Notes under the pieces: model-generated
What the model was told of the DNA's origin: nothing
Database searches by the model: none
Seen by the model: the letters and a program-made list of their open reading frames with translations, nothing else
NCBI RefSeq assembly: GCF_910596095.1
Contig: NC_056533.1
Span: 3,342,001 to 3,406,000 of the forward strand
From: Thunnus maccoyii
Taxonomy: Eukaryota; Chordata; Actinopteri; Scombriformes; Scombridae
DNA: 64,000 nt
Direction of reading: 5' to 3'
Shown: piece by piece, positions 44,299 to 56,320 of the stretch
Layout: every line of letters starts with the position of its first letter
Position numbering within the stretch: position 1 is the first letter of the stretch
Position numbers and translations under genes: made by a program

Positions 44299-46944
44299 GT
44301 TTTCTAAACAAATACAGTTGTCAGACACATGGCTCTAAAGTATGAAGGTCTGTTTATTGCAACAAATGGAATTACAGTTGAATTTATGGGGACAACACAG
44401 CTTGTCCCCACATTGCGTTTGAAGTTTCTCCCCAAATGAGTCCAAGCAGCACAAAGCAGACGCTTCACACGGGTCGCTCATCACTCATGTTCAGGTCATA
44501 GCAGGAGGGGGTCGGTGAGCTGGACGGGATTCGCAGCAGCAACAGTTAAAGGGTCAGTTCACCCAAATTCAAAAACCTATTTTCACTTGCCTCTAGTGGT
44601 ATCTAGTGATTCAGACATGTCTGAAAACATTGGAAAAAATATCTGGCTCAGATTTGTCTTCACCACAATGAAATTGAGGTTAATGGAATTTCATTCGTGG
44701 TGCTCACAGCACAGAGAAATGCAAAAAACAGCAACAGTGTGTTTCCAGACACATTGTCCTTGTAACTCAGGATAGTTACAACAGGTGTGTTTCCATTCAC
44801 CTGCTTTTATGTGTCTGCAGAATATTTAAAAATTGGAACTCATTTGATGTTACAAACAAAACAAAAAAATACAACTTAATTTCGAAATGTGTCCATTTCA
44901 CTCAATGACTGGAGGGCTGAATGGGGGGCTAAATCAAGTGGTTGAGTCATATGATAAAATAGCTCCAGTTTGTGCCCCTCATGCATTAGCTTTACATTCA
45001 AGTCACAGAGTTCAGCATTCATTTCTCTAAAATACTCTGCCCAGACGGTCGTATAATATATTATCACCTGAAGGTATTTCCCAGAATCTTCAAAGACTCC
45101 TTTAACCATCTGGATGAAAAACTGCACAATAAAACAGATTTTTAAGTCCAAGTTGCAACTCTGTTTCTGATCCAGGTAGCCACCAGCTATTTATCTTTCA
45201 GAGAGATGGATGCATTACTATAACTGGAAATGTAACGCTAATATATGAGAGGCACAAACTGGAAATAACCATAAAACTGCAATGTCTCCAGTTTCTTTTT
45301 TTGTTGCATGTTTTACCTCTTCCTTCATTTTCTGTATGTTTCAACCATCAACTGTTTGATAAGGGGAGGAGGAAGGTAATTAGAATTTTATTTTATTTTA
45401 TTACATTAGTTTTGTGTAATTTAGCTTCTGGCCATCACTAGCAGCACTCAAGTCAGTGAGAGAGGAAAACATCTTGTGCCATCTTTGATTCTACATGAAT
45501 TTTACATGAATTACCTAAATCCAGTGTGCAGCTGGATATTATTCTCCATTATTCTCACATTCTGCAATGTGAGATAAAAAAGCTCAGAAACAAAAAATAG
45601 AACTATAAAAACCATATCTCTGTGGCAAGTATTGTATCACATCCTTCCTAATTAGTATAAAACTAATGTTGATTTCTTGAATAATGTAGACTCAGTATAT
45701 CATGCAGATCAGTGAATGTGCATATTGTATACAGGTAGGATGTAGTATAGAATCGGTACACAGCTATCATTTGTGTTGACTGTAATGGAGACTTTTCTTT
45801 TTTGGTCACCATCTGGTGAGTTTGTGCTTCGTCACAGGCCACTCAGTGACTGAACTGTCCAGGTTTCAGGAGACAGCAATGTCCATGAGACATATTAAGA
45901 CAGTTTTTGAATACACCTTGGTGTTAAGGAATATGCCAAAGCAGTCATGCCCTGCCTGCTCAAAACCCAAAACATAAAGAGTAATAAAGAGCAAAGTGTC
46001 GGCTGTTCATTATGTAACTGTAATGTCTCTGCTTTGATTGTAGCATGTCATCAACCTTTATCACCATAGCAGCTGATAGAAATGACACACACGAGTAACA
46101 CAACAATACATATGGGTCAAGAGACAAATTCATTTACAAGTGCTCAAGTCTTTATGTGATCTTGTAATGTCTTCTTGAATATACTTATGTAAAAGTAATT
46201 GATTGCCAAAACTATTTCTTCAGAACGTAGTTCCATTGAAAACTGCTCACATTGAGGTCTGTGGGCTACCAGAGTAACAGAGAGACTGTCTCTGGAAAGA
46301 CTTGTTCTCTGATTTTATTTGTTTGAGCAGTTTTCAGTTTTTGAGCACCACAAACAAACCGGTGTGGAGACTGATATCTCCAAATCTGGACGAATAAAAC
46401 CCAAAATTATCTGCTTGGACTTTGTGAGTTAAAGAATGAGTCAGTCTGACAGATGACATACTGACTTCAGTTGTTGTTCATTTTTACAAGTCGAGCACAA
46501 TTTACAATGTAACTGTTAGAACTAACAGTCATCAGTTGGTGATCATGAGCTGAATCCAAGTGGAGGAAAAATGAGTAGATCATCACTAGAGCAGCACCAT
46601 TGTCTTCTCCAGGAAATGATGATAGTGATTGTCACTGTGGACTGAATTAATGAACATGTCCACTGTAGCCAGAATGACTCTTCTGATTTGGAGATGGTTT
46701 CACAAGATGACATCACTGTAAGACAGACTAGGATGTCAGAAGTCAGATATCTGCTCCTTAGACGCAGTTTGTCCCCACACTCACTTTCAAGTTTGGTAGA
46801 AAAAAGGTTCAGAGGCTGGTGTAACGGTCTCTAAGCACTCTAACCCTGGCATGAACTCTGCTGCTGCCAGGATTAGGACGTGTCTTGAGCTTTGTTCCTC
46901 TCTCCTCTTATATGTGAGGTACATTCAGTAATGTAGAGTGGAGT
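44299..46944 (-). other. Interval between convergent genes, probable MARCH 3-prime UTR
   Basis: Minus-strand AATAAA signals lie at 46,314-46,319 and 44,353-44,358, so the ligase transcript may end near either one. A fish repeat fragment with AAAGGGTCAGTTCACCCAAA begins at about 44,548. No exon is evident. Confidence 0.45.
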
Positions 46945-47103
46945 CTACACCATGGTTTCTTTGTTGGTTGCTTTGCAGAGGACATTTATGGACAGGCTCT
47001 GTTGGTTGTGTGTAGTGTGGCCAGGCAGGGGAATCTGCAGTCGCACTCTCTGGTCTGTCTTCTTCCACGTCTTGAACAGGTGCATGTGGTAGCGCACAGA
47101 CAC
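46945..47103 (-). CDS. marchf3: MARCH exon 4: cytoplasmic tail
   Basis: 159 nt including TAG, acceptor TTTCCCAG|GTG. Encodes 52 residues from VSVRYH to ETMV. The terminal T-M-V fits a class I PDZ ligand, the feature by which MARCH2/3 meet scaffold proteins. Confidence 0.92.
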   Translation of the reverse strand: MSVRYHMHLFKTWKKTDQRVRLQIPLPGHTTHNQQSLSINVLCKATNKETMV

Positions 47104-49366
47104 CTGGGAAACAAATGACCAATATATTTCAGTACAGCTGGTAAAGGTCAAATACAATATACTGTCACAGGTAACACTTTACTTTAAGCCCCCTTTTAAC
47201 ATTTATCATCAGTATATAAACCTTTAATAAACTGTTTCTAACACTATAATGTGACATTTTACGTGTTTATTAATGTCCAGTATTTGCCAACTATTATAAC
47301 TTCTCCCATGAAGACATATCTTATAATATTCCAACAGTATTTTACTATATTGTTATCATTATCTGTTAATACTGCAGCCTCCATACATTTATAAACACTT
47401 ATATCTGCTCACAACTGCATCATAATTTGTCATAAACCATTTATTAAATGTTTATATACTGCTTGTAAATACTAAATACAGGGACTTCAAGTGTTACCAT
47501 GTCATGAGACCATAGTTGTGTATCTTTATCTTTATTTTGCTTCCAATTACCCAAAAATAAATAAAATTGAATAATACTAAAATATAAAAGAACAACATTT
47601 TAAATAACAAACAGCTACAACATAATGAATAAATGTCAAGAGATTGTAGCATTGACTAAAACAGTTTGGTTTTTTTGGGATTTGTCATGTACACTGAGTG
47701 TGATAGGATATCAAACTACAGTCAATATGTGACATCACTATGAGTTTGGAGCCAGTCGTGGTCCAGTATGCAACTAAAACAAGTGTGATGTAGAAACATG
47801 AAGCCTCCAGTGCACAAACACTGAGAATGGACTTTACAATGAAGTATCAGAGACCACAATGCAGCAGTGAAAGTTTTAAAATGAGAAATACTTATATATT
47901 CATTCTGGATTTTTCAATTAGGGAGAAGGACTGATTATCATTTTAAGAATGAGGTTAGAATTAGAATTAAGTAGGTAATTGAAATTTTGTGGAAAAAACA
48001 TCAGAGACAAATTATTATTCAAAGCAGAGTATTTTGCCATTTCTGGAGGGATAACTCGTCACTAAAGCTCATTGTCTGGGTTTTACATATTTCCAGATTA
48101 CACTTAAAGATCCCCTCCAGACATGTTTTCAGATACAAAATGACTCTGCTTGGAATAATAATTTGTGTCCAATATGAATTTTTCACAAAGCAGTTTAATT
48201 ACCTACCTATGAATTCATAAAAAGTTTAACTGGTGCACCATGATGGTAATGTCCATTCTCAGAGAATGTCCACAAGGAGGCCTCGTGTTTCCATGTCACA
48301 CTTTACTGGACCACGACTGGCTCCAGTCATAGTTGGGATGTAACAAAATCATCTCATACACAGAAACAGAGAAGCTTTCCTCCTTCAGCACACGAATGTG
48401 AAAACAGCCTTCTAGTGTCAAACTAGTGTCATTCTGTATAATGAAGCTCAAACATCACAGTGGTAGAAGACTTTAAGGTTACGGAGGGTAAAATAAGCAT
48501 TTGTTAGGAATGTTTTAGCACATGCCAAAGTACAGATGTGGCCTAAAATATCGGCACCCTTACACCTTTTTTAAAAAAAAACGAAATGTTCTCTGTATTA
48601 AGTTGAAACTGACAGACGTATATGGTATCCATCATTCACTGTCTTCTGTAAACATAGGGTTGGTGCGATTTACCAAAAAGCTTTAATTTTGTTTCATCTG
48701 TTCAAAACACATTCTCCCAGAAGGACTGTGGCTTGACAACATGCATTTTGGCAAAGTCCTGTCTGGCTTTTTTGTGTCTCCCTCTTAGAAGTGGGGTCTT
48801 CCTGGGTCTTCTACCATGGAGCCCATTTTCATTCAGACGGCGATGGATGGTGCGACTTGATTGACTATTGTACCTTGAACTTGAAGATCAGCTTGGATCT
48901 GTATTGCAGTTTTCCTTGGTTCTTTCTCGATCATTCGATTCAAATCTTCTATTCAATCTCGGGCCAGTTTTCCTCTTGGGACCACGTCCAGAGATGTTGG
49001 TTACAGTTCTATGGGCCTTTAACTTCTTAACAATATTGTCAACAGTGGTCACAGGAACATCAAGCTCTTTGGAGATGGTCTTGTAACCTTTGCATTGACC
49101 ATGCTTTGGAATGACCTTTTTTCTAATGTCTTCAGACCACTCAATGTGATGCACACAGTGGCAAGAAACAGCAGAGTGAGTAATTTTCTCCTGTTAAACT
49201 GGCTGCATGAGTGATTATAAGATTGAAAAGATCTGTGATACTAATTTAAACACAATAGTCTGCTTAAAGTATCACTACAAATCAATTATTTCTTACAACT
49301 TCTAAAGGGTACCAATGATTTTGTCCAGGCTATTTTAGAATGTCTTTGTAGAATTAACATGAATTA

Positions 49367-49397
<31 letters not shown>

Positions 49398-52300
49398 TTC
49401 GCAACTTTTTTGTTTTGTTCCACTGCAAACCAAACATAGACATGCACTGATAATAATATATCTTCTAATTTCAACACTGTTCAGGGCGAATGGTGCATTA
49501 TTTTAATAAAATGCAAGGGTACCAGTAATTTCGGCCACATCTCTATGTTCCCTGAATGTACCATTGTCCAGAAGACGTATATGGTGAAGAGGGCTAGCGT
49601 AAGGACCAGGAGCCCCAGGGCCTCCATGCCGTTGGTGTAGTAGAGGTCCATGGCTCCCTGAACACACAGCCATCCTGACAGACTGGCCAGAGGTGTGATG
49701 AACAGGAAACACACTGCGTCACCACACAGCGTCCTCCTCTGCTGCTGCATGGATGGAGAACACAGCCACTGCAGGGAGGAGGAAGAGGAGGAGGGTGAAG
49801 GCTCATTAACAGCATATGACAAAAGAGTTCAACCTTCTGCTTGCCAATATGAAATTTGGCCAGCAGGTGGTGCTAAGTTCTTGGATCCTGTTAACTGTTA
49901 CATGCAGTCAGCAGTAGTAGCAGAGGTAGCAGTGGTACTAGTAATAGTATAGACATAAATGCTATTAATGGTATTAATCTGATATTTGATATGAGTATAT
50001 ATTGGAATTATTGAATTAGACAACATGAAAATGATAAGATATTAGATGATAAGACATGATTAAATGGCACTAAGGGTGGTTAAACAATAATACTGAACAG
50101 AGCTATGGCCATGATTTTAGAAATTATGAGGTAATCATGAGTTATTATTTCCAGTTATTTGGAGTTTTAGCCATGCTAGTGGCATGGTTCTATCCATGGC
50201 ATTTTCTGTTGGGCCACCACTTTGGATGAATCCTGCAGACCTTTCTTCTACCACTGGCAACTTGACAGTTGTGGTGAGAGTGTAATATTAATATAATTAC
50301 CACTTTAAAATCTATGAATATGCAAATATTTTACATCAAAAGTTTAACTGCTGGACACAAGATGTTTTCTACTTCACTCTAAAGTCTATTCTCAGTGTTT
50401 ATACACTGGAAGCTTCAAATTTCCACATCACGAGTTGAATATTGGACCAGGATTGGCTCCCAAACTAGTTGTGATATCACAAATCATGCTCATAGGCCCA
50501 CCCACAAAAAAAGATTTTTAATGAGCACAGAGAAACTTTCCCCCTTCAGAAGATGAATGTGAGCACAAACATCATTCTGCACAGTGAAGCTCAAACATCC
50601 AGCTGAAGGAACAAGAAGAAAAACACATTTTTAACAGCTTGTAAACAGGGAAATAGGTCTGTGACAAAGTGGGGAAGAACACTCCATTTGTCCCTGATTA
50701 CACCATTTAAACCTTACAAGTCCATACTCGATTGTTTGTTATAACCACAGTTACATCTTTATTCTGTATACTCACTGTAGTCAGACTTCCCCACAAGGTC
50801 TATGATTTTTAAATTATGATCAATCAAAATACAGCATTCGTATTCTTAATCAACATACTAAAGTTTTGCCATAATATTCTTGGCAAATAATAGTTAAGCC
50901 AATAAAAGTGAAAGACCCTGCACACCCCCACAGGTGTTTTCAATCATTATGGCTGATTAGACCTCAGCTCAGGTTGAAGTACTGTACAGTCTGTAAACAG
51001 TCACACATCTAATCAGCCAAAATAAGAGAAATTCCTGTATGGGTGTAAAGGACCTGCTGTACAGGGGCTGCCTGGAGTCTCTGAGGCCCATATTTAACTG
51101 CACTATAGTAGTAGTAGTTGTGTAATACTGTAATGCACTTTGTTTCTGCATGTGTCCAGTATTGCCTGACAGCAGGCTTATTCTGTTCAGTACTGTGTAG
51201 CTTAACCTGGCAGAGCACATGGTGCTTAATCAGCAGATTACTGGCCATGACCACACATGCAGCAGGAAGACGAAGAGGCCACTAATACACCCTCCTGTCC
51301 TGTCCTCTGCAGAACACCAAGGGAGGGAAACACCATCTAATCTGGCTGTCAAGTTAAGTGGCTTTAGTGGTACAAGCAGTCCAGCAGGCACTCCAACGTG
51401 AAGGCAGCGACTCATAAGGGAGCTCCTCCCACTGACGGTGACATCTGCTTTCTCATTGAGAAAAAGAAGTCGGCCTATTGCATGCACGGGTGACACTGTC
51501 TGGTTTGTCACCTGCTTCATCTTTGTGGATGTGAACTTGTATTTCAGCAAGGCTCAGCATCACATTAATGAACACTTCAACATTTTGGCAAATATGCTTG
51601 TTCACTTTCTGAGAGTTATAAAATGACATTGCTGTGTATTACCTCAGTGAAAGGTTTTGGCAGGCGCTCCAATGCAAAGTGGTGGTGGCAGAGTTCACAG
51701 TGACTGCTGTTGGAGGCAGTGAGCCAGTGCTCCAGGCAGGCCTGGTGCACCATGGCCAGGCTGCCAGAGCACTCACAGGGGGACAGCAGCTCCCCCGACA
51801 CACTGCCCTCATGGCAGATCCTACAGAACGGCTCCTCACTGCACAGAATGACACACAGAACAAAAGTCACGTCACAGTACAGACGAGACATTACTACTCA
51901 CTAGTTCTGTTGTGTGTCTTTGTAGTCTTGTTGTGATTCATTATACAAATGGGGATAACAGCACACATTTTCAGACAGCCTCATGATGTTGCACTCTGTT
52001 GTTCACACGCAAAAAATGACAGAAGTAGTTGTGTGAAGAATGAAAAGAGAGCTGGAGAGAAAAGAATAAACCTACTACTTTCTCACCTCCACACACCTGG
52101 CCAGTCACTGCCTAAAGTGGGTGTGGTTTCAGATTGTCAGACACACAGTCAGCTCCTAGACTGAACCCAGTATACTGACCTTCACACAGTGAGTGAAGGA
52201 AAGCTAATAGGTGCAGTTTAGAGTGGTAAGAGATCACTAAGCTCAGAATAGAAATCAGTATGACGTACTGCTCTGGATTTTTTTTAAAAAGTATTATACT

Positions 52301-52955
52301 TGGCCACAGTTTTAAAAAACTGTTATCAAATGAATATTACTCATAACATTTTGATATCATCATCTTTAGCCAGTGGTGGAAGACGTATTCAGATCCTTTC
52401 CTTTAAGTAAAGTACAAGTACCTCAAAATTGTACTTAAGTTAAGTACTTGAGTAAATGTACTTAATGACTTTCCACCACTGTCTTTGGAATATATCAAAT
52501 TATTATATACATTAGGAAGTAATAAACATGTGTATGGGAATCAAAAAAGGAGATTAAGTGATCAATCAAAGACACAAAGACCAGAACTGGTAGAGAGAGA
52601 GACGGAGCAGCAGGTGAAGGTGGAGATGGTGCACAGATATGGATGTTAATACTGAAATAAATACAGATAAAAACACATTTAAATGTCTTTAAAAAAGAAA
52701 GAAAAGTTAGAAGAGAAACCATACGTACAGTTCTACGTCAGACATACAGTAGCTGAGTGGGTTTGTTTCGTGTTACCTGTCAGCTGCAGAGTCCTCAAAG
52801 GGAACGTCCGTGTGATAGTGTGTAACGTCTTGGTTGCAGCTGTCGAGCTCCTCCTCCAGCCTGTGTTCAGGCATTAACTTGACGTCTCCCACGCAGCTGG
52901 ACACCCAGGGGCCCAGGGGTTCCTCTGCTGTCATGTCTGCTATATGAGGGGCCAT
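46945..52955 (-). CDS. marchf3: MARCH2/3-type RING-CH E3 ubiquitin ligase
   Basis: Membrane-bound E3 ligase of endosomes and ER that ubiquitinates membrane proteins. Coding exons, transcription order: 52955-52777, 51838-51643, 49768-49562, 47103-46945; 246 aa, near the family's 245-255. Residues 1-59 are an unconserved N-terminus. The RING-CH (C4HC3) starts CRICHEG and runs SPCECSG, then HQACLEHW, then CELC. Two membrane spans follow, [19 protein letters not shown] and [18 protein letters not shown]. The tail, [20 protein letters not shown], ends ETMV, a PDZ-ligand-like terminus like the ETVV of MARCHF3. SLSIN...NKETMV aligns with MARCHF3 better than MARCHF2. It lacks the QYV...S.KDGQLLSTV block that precedes the RING in human MARCH2/3, so it may be a diverged paralogue. 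It is convergent with the lamin. Confidence 0.88.
47170..47498. mobile_element. MITE with GGTAACACTT ends
   Basis: Left end GGTAACACTTTACTTTAAG and right end, reverse-complemented, GGTAACACTTGAAGTCCC form imperfect terminal inverted repeats around 329 AT-rich bp without coding potential. It lies in the last MARCH intron. Confidence 0.7.
47700..48480. repeat. Inverted pair of a dispersed repeat
   Basis: About 47,735-47,845 is the approximate reverse complement of 48,240-48,345, sharing GGAGCCAGTCGTGGTCCAGT and CTGAGAATGGAC. A third, more diverged copy in the same orientation as the right arm lies at 50,385-50,605. The arms could fold in the pre-mRNA of the ligase intron. Confidence 0.7.
48533..49543 (-). 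mobile_element. Tc1-like transposon in the MARCH intron
   Basis: Left end CAGATGTGGCCTAAAATATC and right end, reverse-complemented, GAGATGTGGCCGAAATTACT are terminal inverted repeats, each flanked by TA (48,531-48,532 and 49,544-49,545). The minus strand encodes transposase pieces. A (TTA)n expansion at about 49,367-49,397 and frame breaks show it is inactive. It is a different subfamily from the copy at 41.4 kb. Confidence 0.85.
48888..49154 (-). pseudogene. Tc1 transposase N-terminal fragment
   Basis: The frame reads [20 protein letters not shown] followed by [20 protein letters not shown] and [11 protein letters not shown]. These are the paired-type DNA-binding helices and the GRPR-like linker of Tc1 transposases. 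The frame then breaks and no intact DDE domain follows. Confidence 0.8.
49562..49768 (-). CDS. marchf3: MARCH exon 3: two membrane spans
   Basis: 207 nt in phase 0, acceptor CTCCCTGCAG|TGG. Encodes [17 protein letters not shown] and both membrane helices. The donor, ACAATG|GTACAT, is only 16 nt from the end of a Tc1-like element. Confidence 0.93.
49769..51642 (-). other. MARCH intron 2
   Basis: Contains a diverged copy of the dispersed repeat seen at 48.3 kb and short simple repeats. No extra exon was recognised. Confidence 0.6.
51643..51838 (-). CDS. marchf3: MARCH exon 2: RING-CH domain
   Basis: 196 nt, acceptor TTCTGTGCAG and donor ACTGAG|GTAATA. Carries all eight zinc-binding positions of the C4HC3 RING variant, followed by [15 protein letters not shown]. 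Confidence 0.93.
52371..52481. mobile_element. Small hAT-type MITE
   Basis: A 111-bp palindromic element beginning CAGTGGTGGAAGACGTATTC and ending GACTTTCCACCACTG. The outer 8-mers TCTTTAGC and TCTTTGGA agree at 6 of 8, fitting an old hAT target duplication. It is a known type of fish element and lies in MARCH intron 1. Confidence 0.85.
52777..52955 (-). CDS. marchf3: MARCH exon 1: N-terminal region
   Basis: 59 codons plus two bases, donor GACAG|GTAACA. A good acceptor (TCTCTGTGTTATAG) at 52,983 implies a 5-prime UTR intron. The start could be M1 (52,955) or M8 (52,934). Two tiny upstream frames, MLLT and MSEWPLI, precede or overlap M1, and the second stops just before M8. Confidence 0.7.
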
Positions 52956-52999
52956 TCACTCATGTCAGGAGCATCACCTCTGCTATAACACAGAGACGG

Positions 53000-55900
53000 A
53001 CAGGATCAAGCTTCTCAGCATTCAGTACGTCCCATCTTTACTTTGATGTGTTCATCATCAGGACTCAGAGTCTGTTATCATACAGACAACAGTCTTTTAT
53101 TGGATGGATGTGGACAAAATTTTAAATTATAAACTTGACAATCCACAAATAAGTTAAAAGAATGTTTATGATCTTACTTGCTAACACAAAAAAGGATCAT
53201 ATTTTTAAATTGTGATTAGCTAAAAAAATGCTATTATTAATCAATGATATATAATCATATATAATCAAACAATATATGAATATACCTGCAATTTATACTG
53301 TGTGATAACATATATGGTGAAAATAAAGACATATTTATATATATATATATATATATATATAGTCAGTGTATTGTAAACGTAACCTACATGGTGTCGTATT
53401 TCCACACATACACTTGGATAATAGACATTTGTTTTTGCTTCCTTTTGAAAAGGTTTGAGCTCATCATGTAACATAATACAAATATTTCATTAAATTAAAT
53501 TAGATTGGCCACATTTTAGCCCTGTTTTGCTCTACATTACAGTATACATTAGTATCTATCTAAAAAGAGTTGAAACAAAAACCATACTGGACAAAAGTCA
53601 TTTAAAAAAATCAACCTACTACTGTTAATAAAAGTATTAAATAAATGATAACAGACAGAGATGTCCAACCCAGACCACAAGCTTCTTATCAGTGAGCTGC
53701 TGGGTGAGGGATGTTCTCCTTGCTTGTTGCTGATTAGTAGCATCAGGAGCAATCTGAAGGCAATGTTGACTGTTGCAAAGCAATTTTTCATATATCAGTG
53801 TCTCATTCAGCTGTCCCCTCTTGGGTCAAGCTTTACCTCTTTTCAGGGTGTTACGTTTTGTCTCGAGCCAAGGCTGTCTGAGAAGCTAATCCTTTTCTGA
53901 AAGTTTAACTAGGCATGCAGAGAGTTTGCCTGCAGACTTTTGGAGTAACATTCACCGTGACCAGACTGCACTTTGATTGTACCTCAGGTGTCTCCTTAAT
54001 TGATTAAGTTGTCAATAAACATTTAAGCATAAGACATCCTAGGCTCCTGATATAGCTGAATTAACAAGCTCAAGATTTCCATAACAACTGTAAGTGTCAG
54101 TTCATCAGCAAGAAATGCAACTTCCACTGTCAGACAAGAATGATGATATTGGATGATTCTGCAAAACCTGGATTACATTCAATGAAAAACGCACTATGTC
54201 CAATGTCAGTGTTTTTAAATTCTCATTAGCATTGTAACTATGGGATCTGTAAAGTAAGGGAAGATTGTGGTCACAATGATTGAAAAAGTTAATTGCAGGT
54301 CTGTGACGGGGGGGTGAACTCTGGTCTCCTGTGTAAAAGTCAGACGTCCAATTTGAACATGATTCATAATGATGGTGTGTTGTTAAATCAGAGGGAAGAG
54401 AGTTCACACCTTCAGATACAACACTGTTTGATTTTGTCTTTAGCATGCATCCACGCTGTGTTTTTAGATATTGAAATTAGATAATGACATTAGTGTACAC
54501 ATATTTGAACCCATAAAAAACAATAAATAAATAAGCTCTTATTGTCCTCATTGATATGCTATACACCCCTGGACACATTCCCCATTTGTCCATGCATGAT
54601 ATGTCATTCTATCTGTGCAGTATAAGCCACCTCTATGCATCTAACAGCTCTAACGGATCCAAGCCTCAGCAGAGCAGCTCATAAGATGTTACAGCAGAGA
54701 GCACGGTGAGCTTCAGGGCCAGCTGGCTGCTGTCCCTCTTCTCTTGGGGAGGTGTAGTAGAATTACAAGCTCCTTTATCTGACAGGTTGTAGAGGCAGAA
54801 AACTAACATGCTGCTTCAAAGAGTGATAATAAATGCACATACTGAGAGCTAGGTAGTCAGTGTAGGAGGTACACTCAAAGCAATGATTATCATGTACATA
54901 TAGAGCATCTGCAATTTGAATGTGTTTGAAACTGGAGCCAGTATGACCTGAATTTCACTACCAACACCGATTTTGTCTTTTTCATTCATTTTCATTCCTT
55001 TACTCTGCTGAATATAAAACGAAACTTTTCCTAAAAACACTATATAACAATGAAGTTGTGTTGGAAAATACACATTTGCTGTTCTGGAGCATTTTAAGCA
55101 TGGAGCTGGAGTCAGGACATAGTTAGCCTATTAGCATTAAAGACTGGAAACAGTGGGAAACAACTAGCCTAGCTCTGTATCGACACCTCCGAAGCTCACT
55201 AATCAATTGTGTTCATATTAATGTTGCATCTGGTTAATTTAACCTGCATAGTTGTTGAATGTATTTGGTGTTATGTATAGGTTATTAATGACGAAATAAA
55301 ATCAAACCAAATCATTCTGTGCACAAATAGCTTTAAAAATGACTATTTGTGCTTTTAGAGGGAGTTATCCATTCACCCAGCTCTTCTTTGCACGTTCTTT
55401 GGTTACAGCGTGGATTGTCACATACAGTCTGTGAGGTTTTAGTTGTTGTGTCTGTACACAATGCCAGATATTTTTCTCAGGAGTTGGTAGAGACCAAAAC
55501 AGAGCTAAAAGGAGAGTGAATATTGGACTGATAGATTTGTCAAGTGGTCAGAAACATCATTTCATATGGATGCTAATGTTGCTCTGTGTCTGTTAGATGT
55601 GTTAACAGGCAGTATTGTTTGCTAACACTTTAGCTCAGTGAGAATCTTTGAACTTGTTTCTAACCTGACTTCTGATAAATAAGTTGAAATATACTTCCTG
55701 TCACTTGTTTTTTTGTTTTGTTTTCTTTCTTTCATATATACATAGAAAACATTTATTAGGACTCAATCTAGCCAGAAATCAGTTGAGAAAATGGAAAAAA
55801 ATTTTGCAGTGTACATTTAAACTGTAATGTAAACCTGTATGTGAAGCTCAGCAGTGAGGTGAGGCACACACATAACATTTGCACTAGAGCTCACACTCTC

Positions 55901-56100
55901 TTTTCAGCATTATTATAAAACACTTCATTTGAAATCATAAATACACAAACTCTCAAACTCTGTTTATGACAAACTGCTGTTCATCACAAACACAAGCAGA
56001 GACACATGAATCACAACACTGAACTGCTGCAGAGCCAGTCACACATGGAGCTAATGACAGCTAAGCCGATAGGTTCCAAACAACAACTTGTACAGAGTAA
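53000..56100. other. Probable 5-prime intron of the ligase, non-coding
   Basis: AT-rich, with an (AT)n tract at about 53,336-53,361 and a partial copy of the GAGCTGGAGTCAGGACATAG repeat at 55,080-55,200. No exon seen. Confidence 0.45.
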
Positions 56101-56127
56101 CAAGTTAATGTCTAACAGTAGTCTTAC

Positions 56128-56320
56128 CACCAGCTTGACATCCACAAATGCTCTGTGATGGTGTTTGTTCCTTCACAGTGAAAACCGGCTGTTTCCCTCG
56201 GTGTTTATCAGAGAGAGAGAGAGAGAGAGAGAGTGTGTGTGTGTGGAGGCTTCTCCTCCGAAAGCCTGCCAGCAGATTACTGTGGCTGACGGACGGCGGT
56301 GAGAATAGTGAGGGATTAGA
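56128..56320 (-). promoter_or_regulatory. Candidate non-coding first exon of the ligase
   Basis: On the minus strand the sequence ends in AAGCTGGTG|GTAAGACT, a near-consensus donor with the exon end at 56,128. It contains a CT/GA tract and a CpG-richer part near 56,285-56,300. If spliced to the acceptor at 52,983 it would form the ligase 5-prime UTR. Confidence 0.4.

Noticed and set aside
49695..49952. Plus-strand frame opposite MARCH exon 3
   Set aside because: Antisense shadow of the exon; the minus strand carries the conserved membrane spans.
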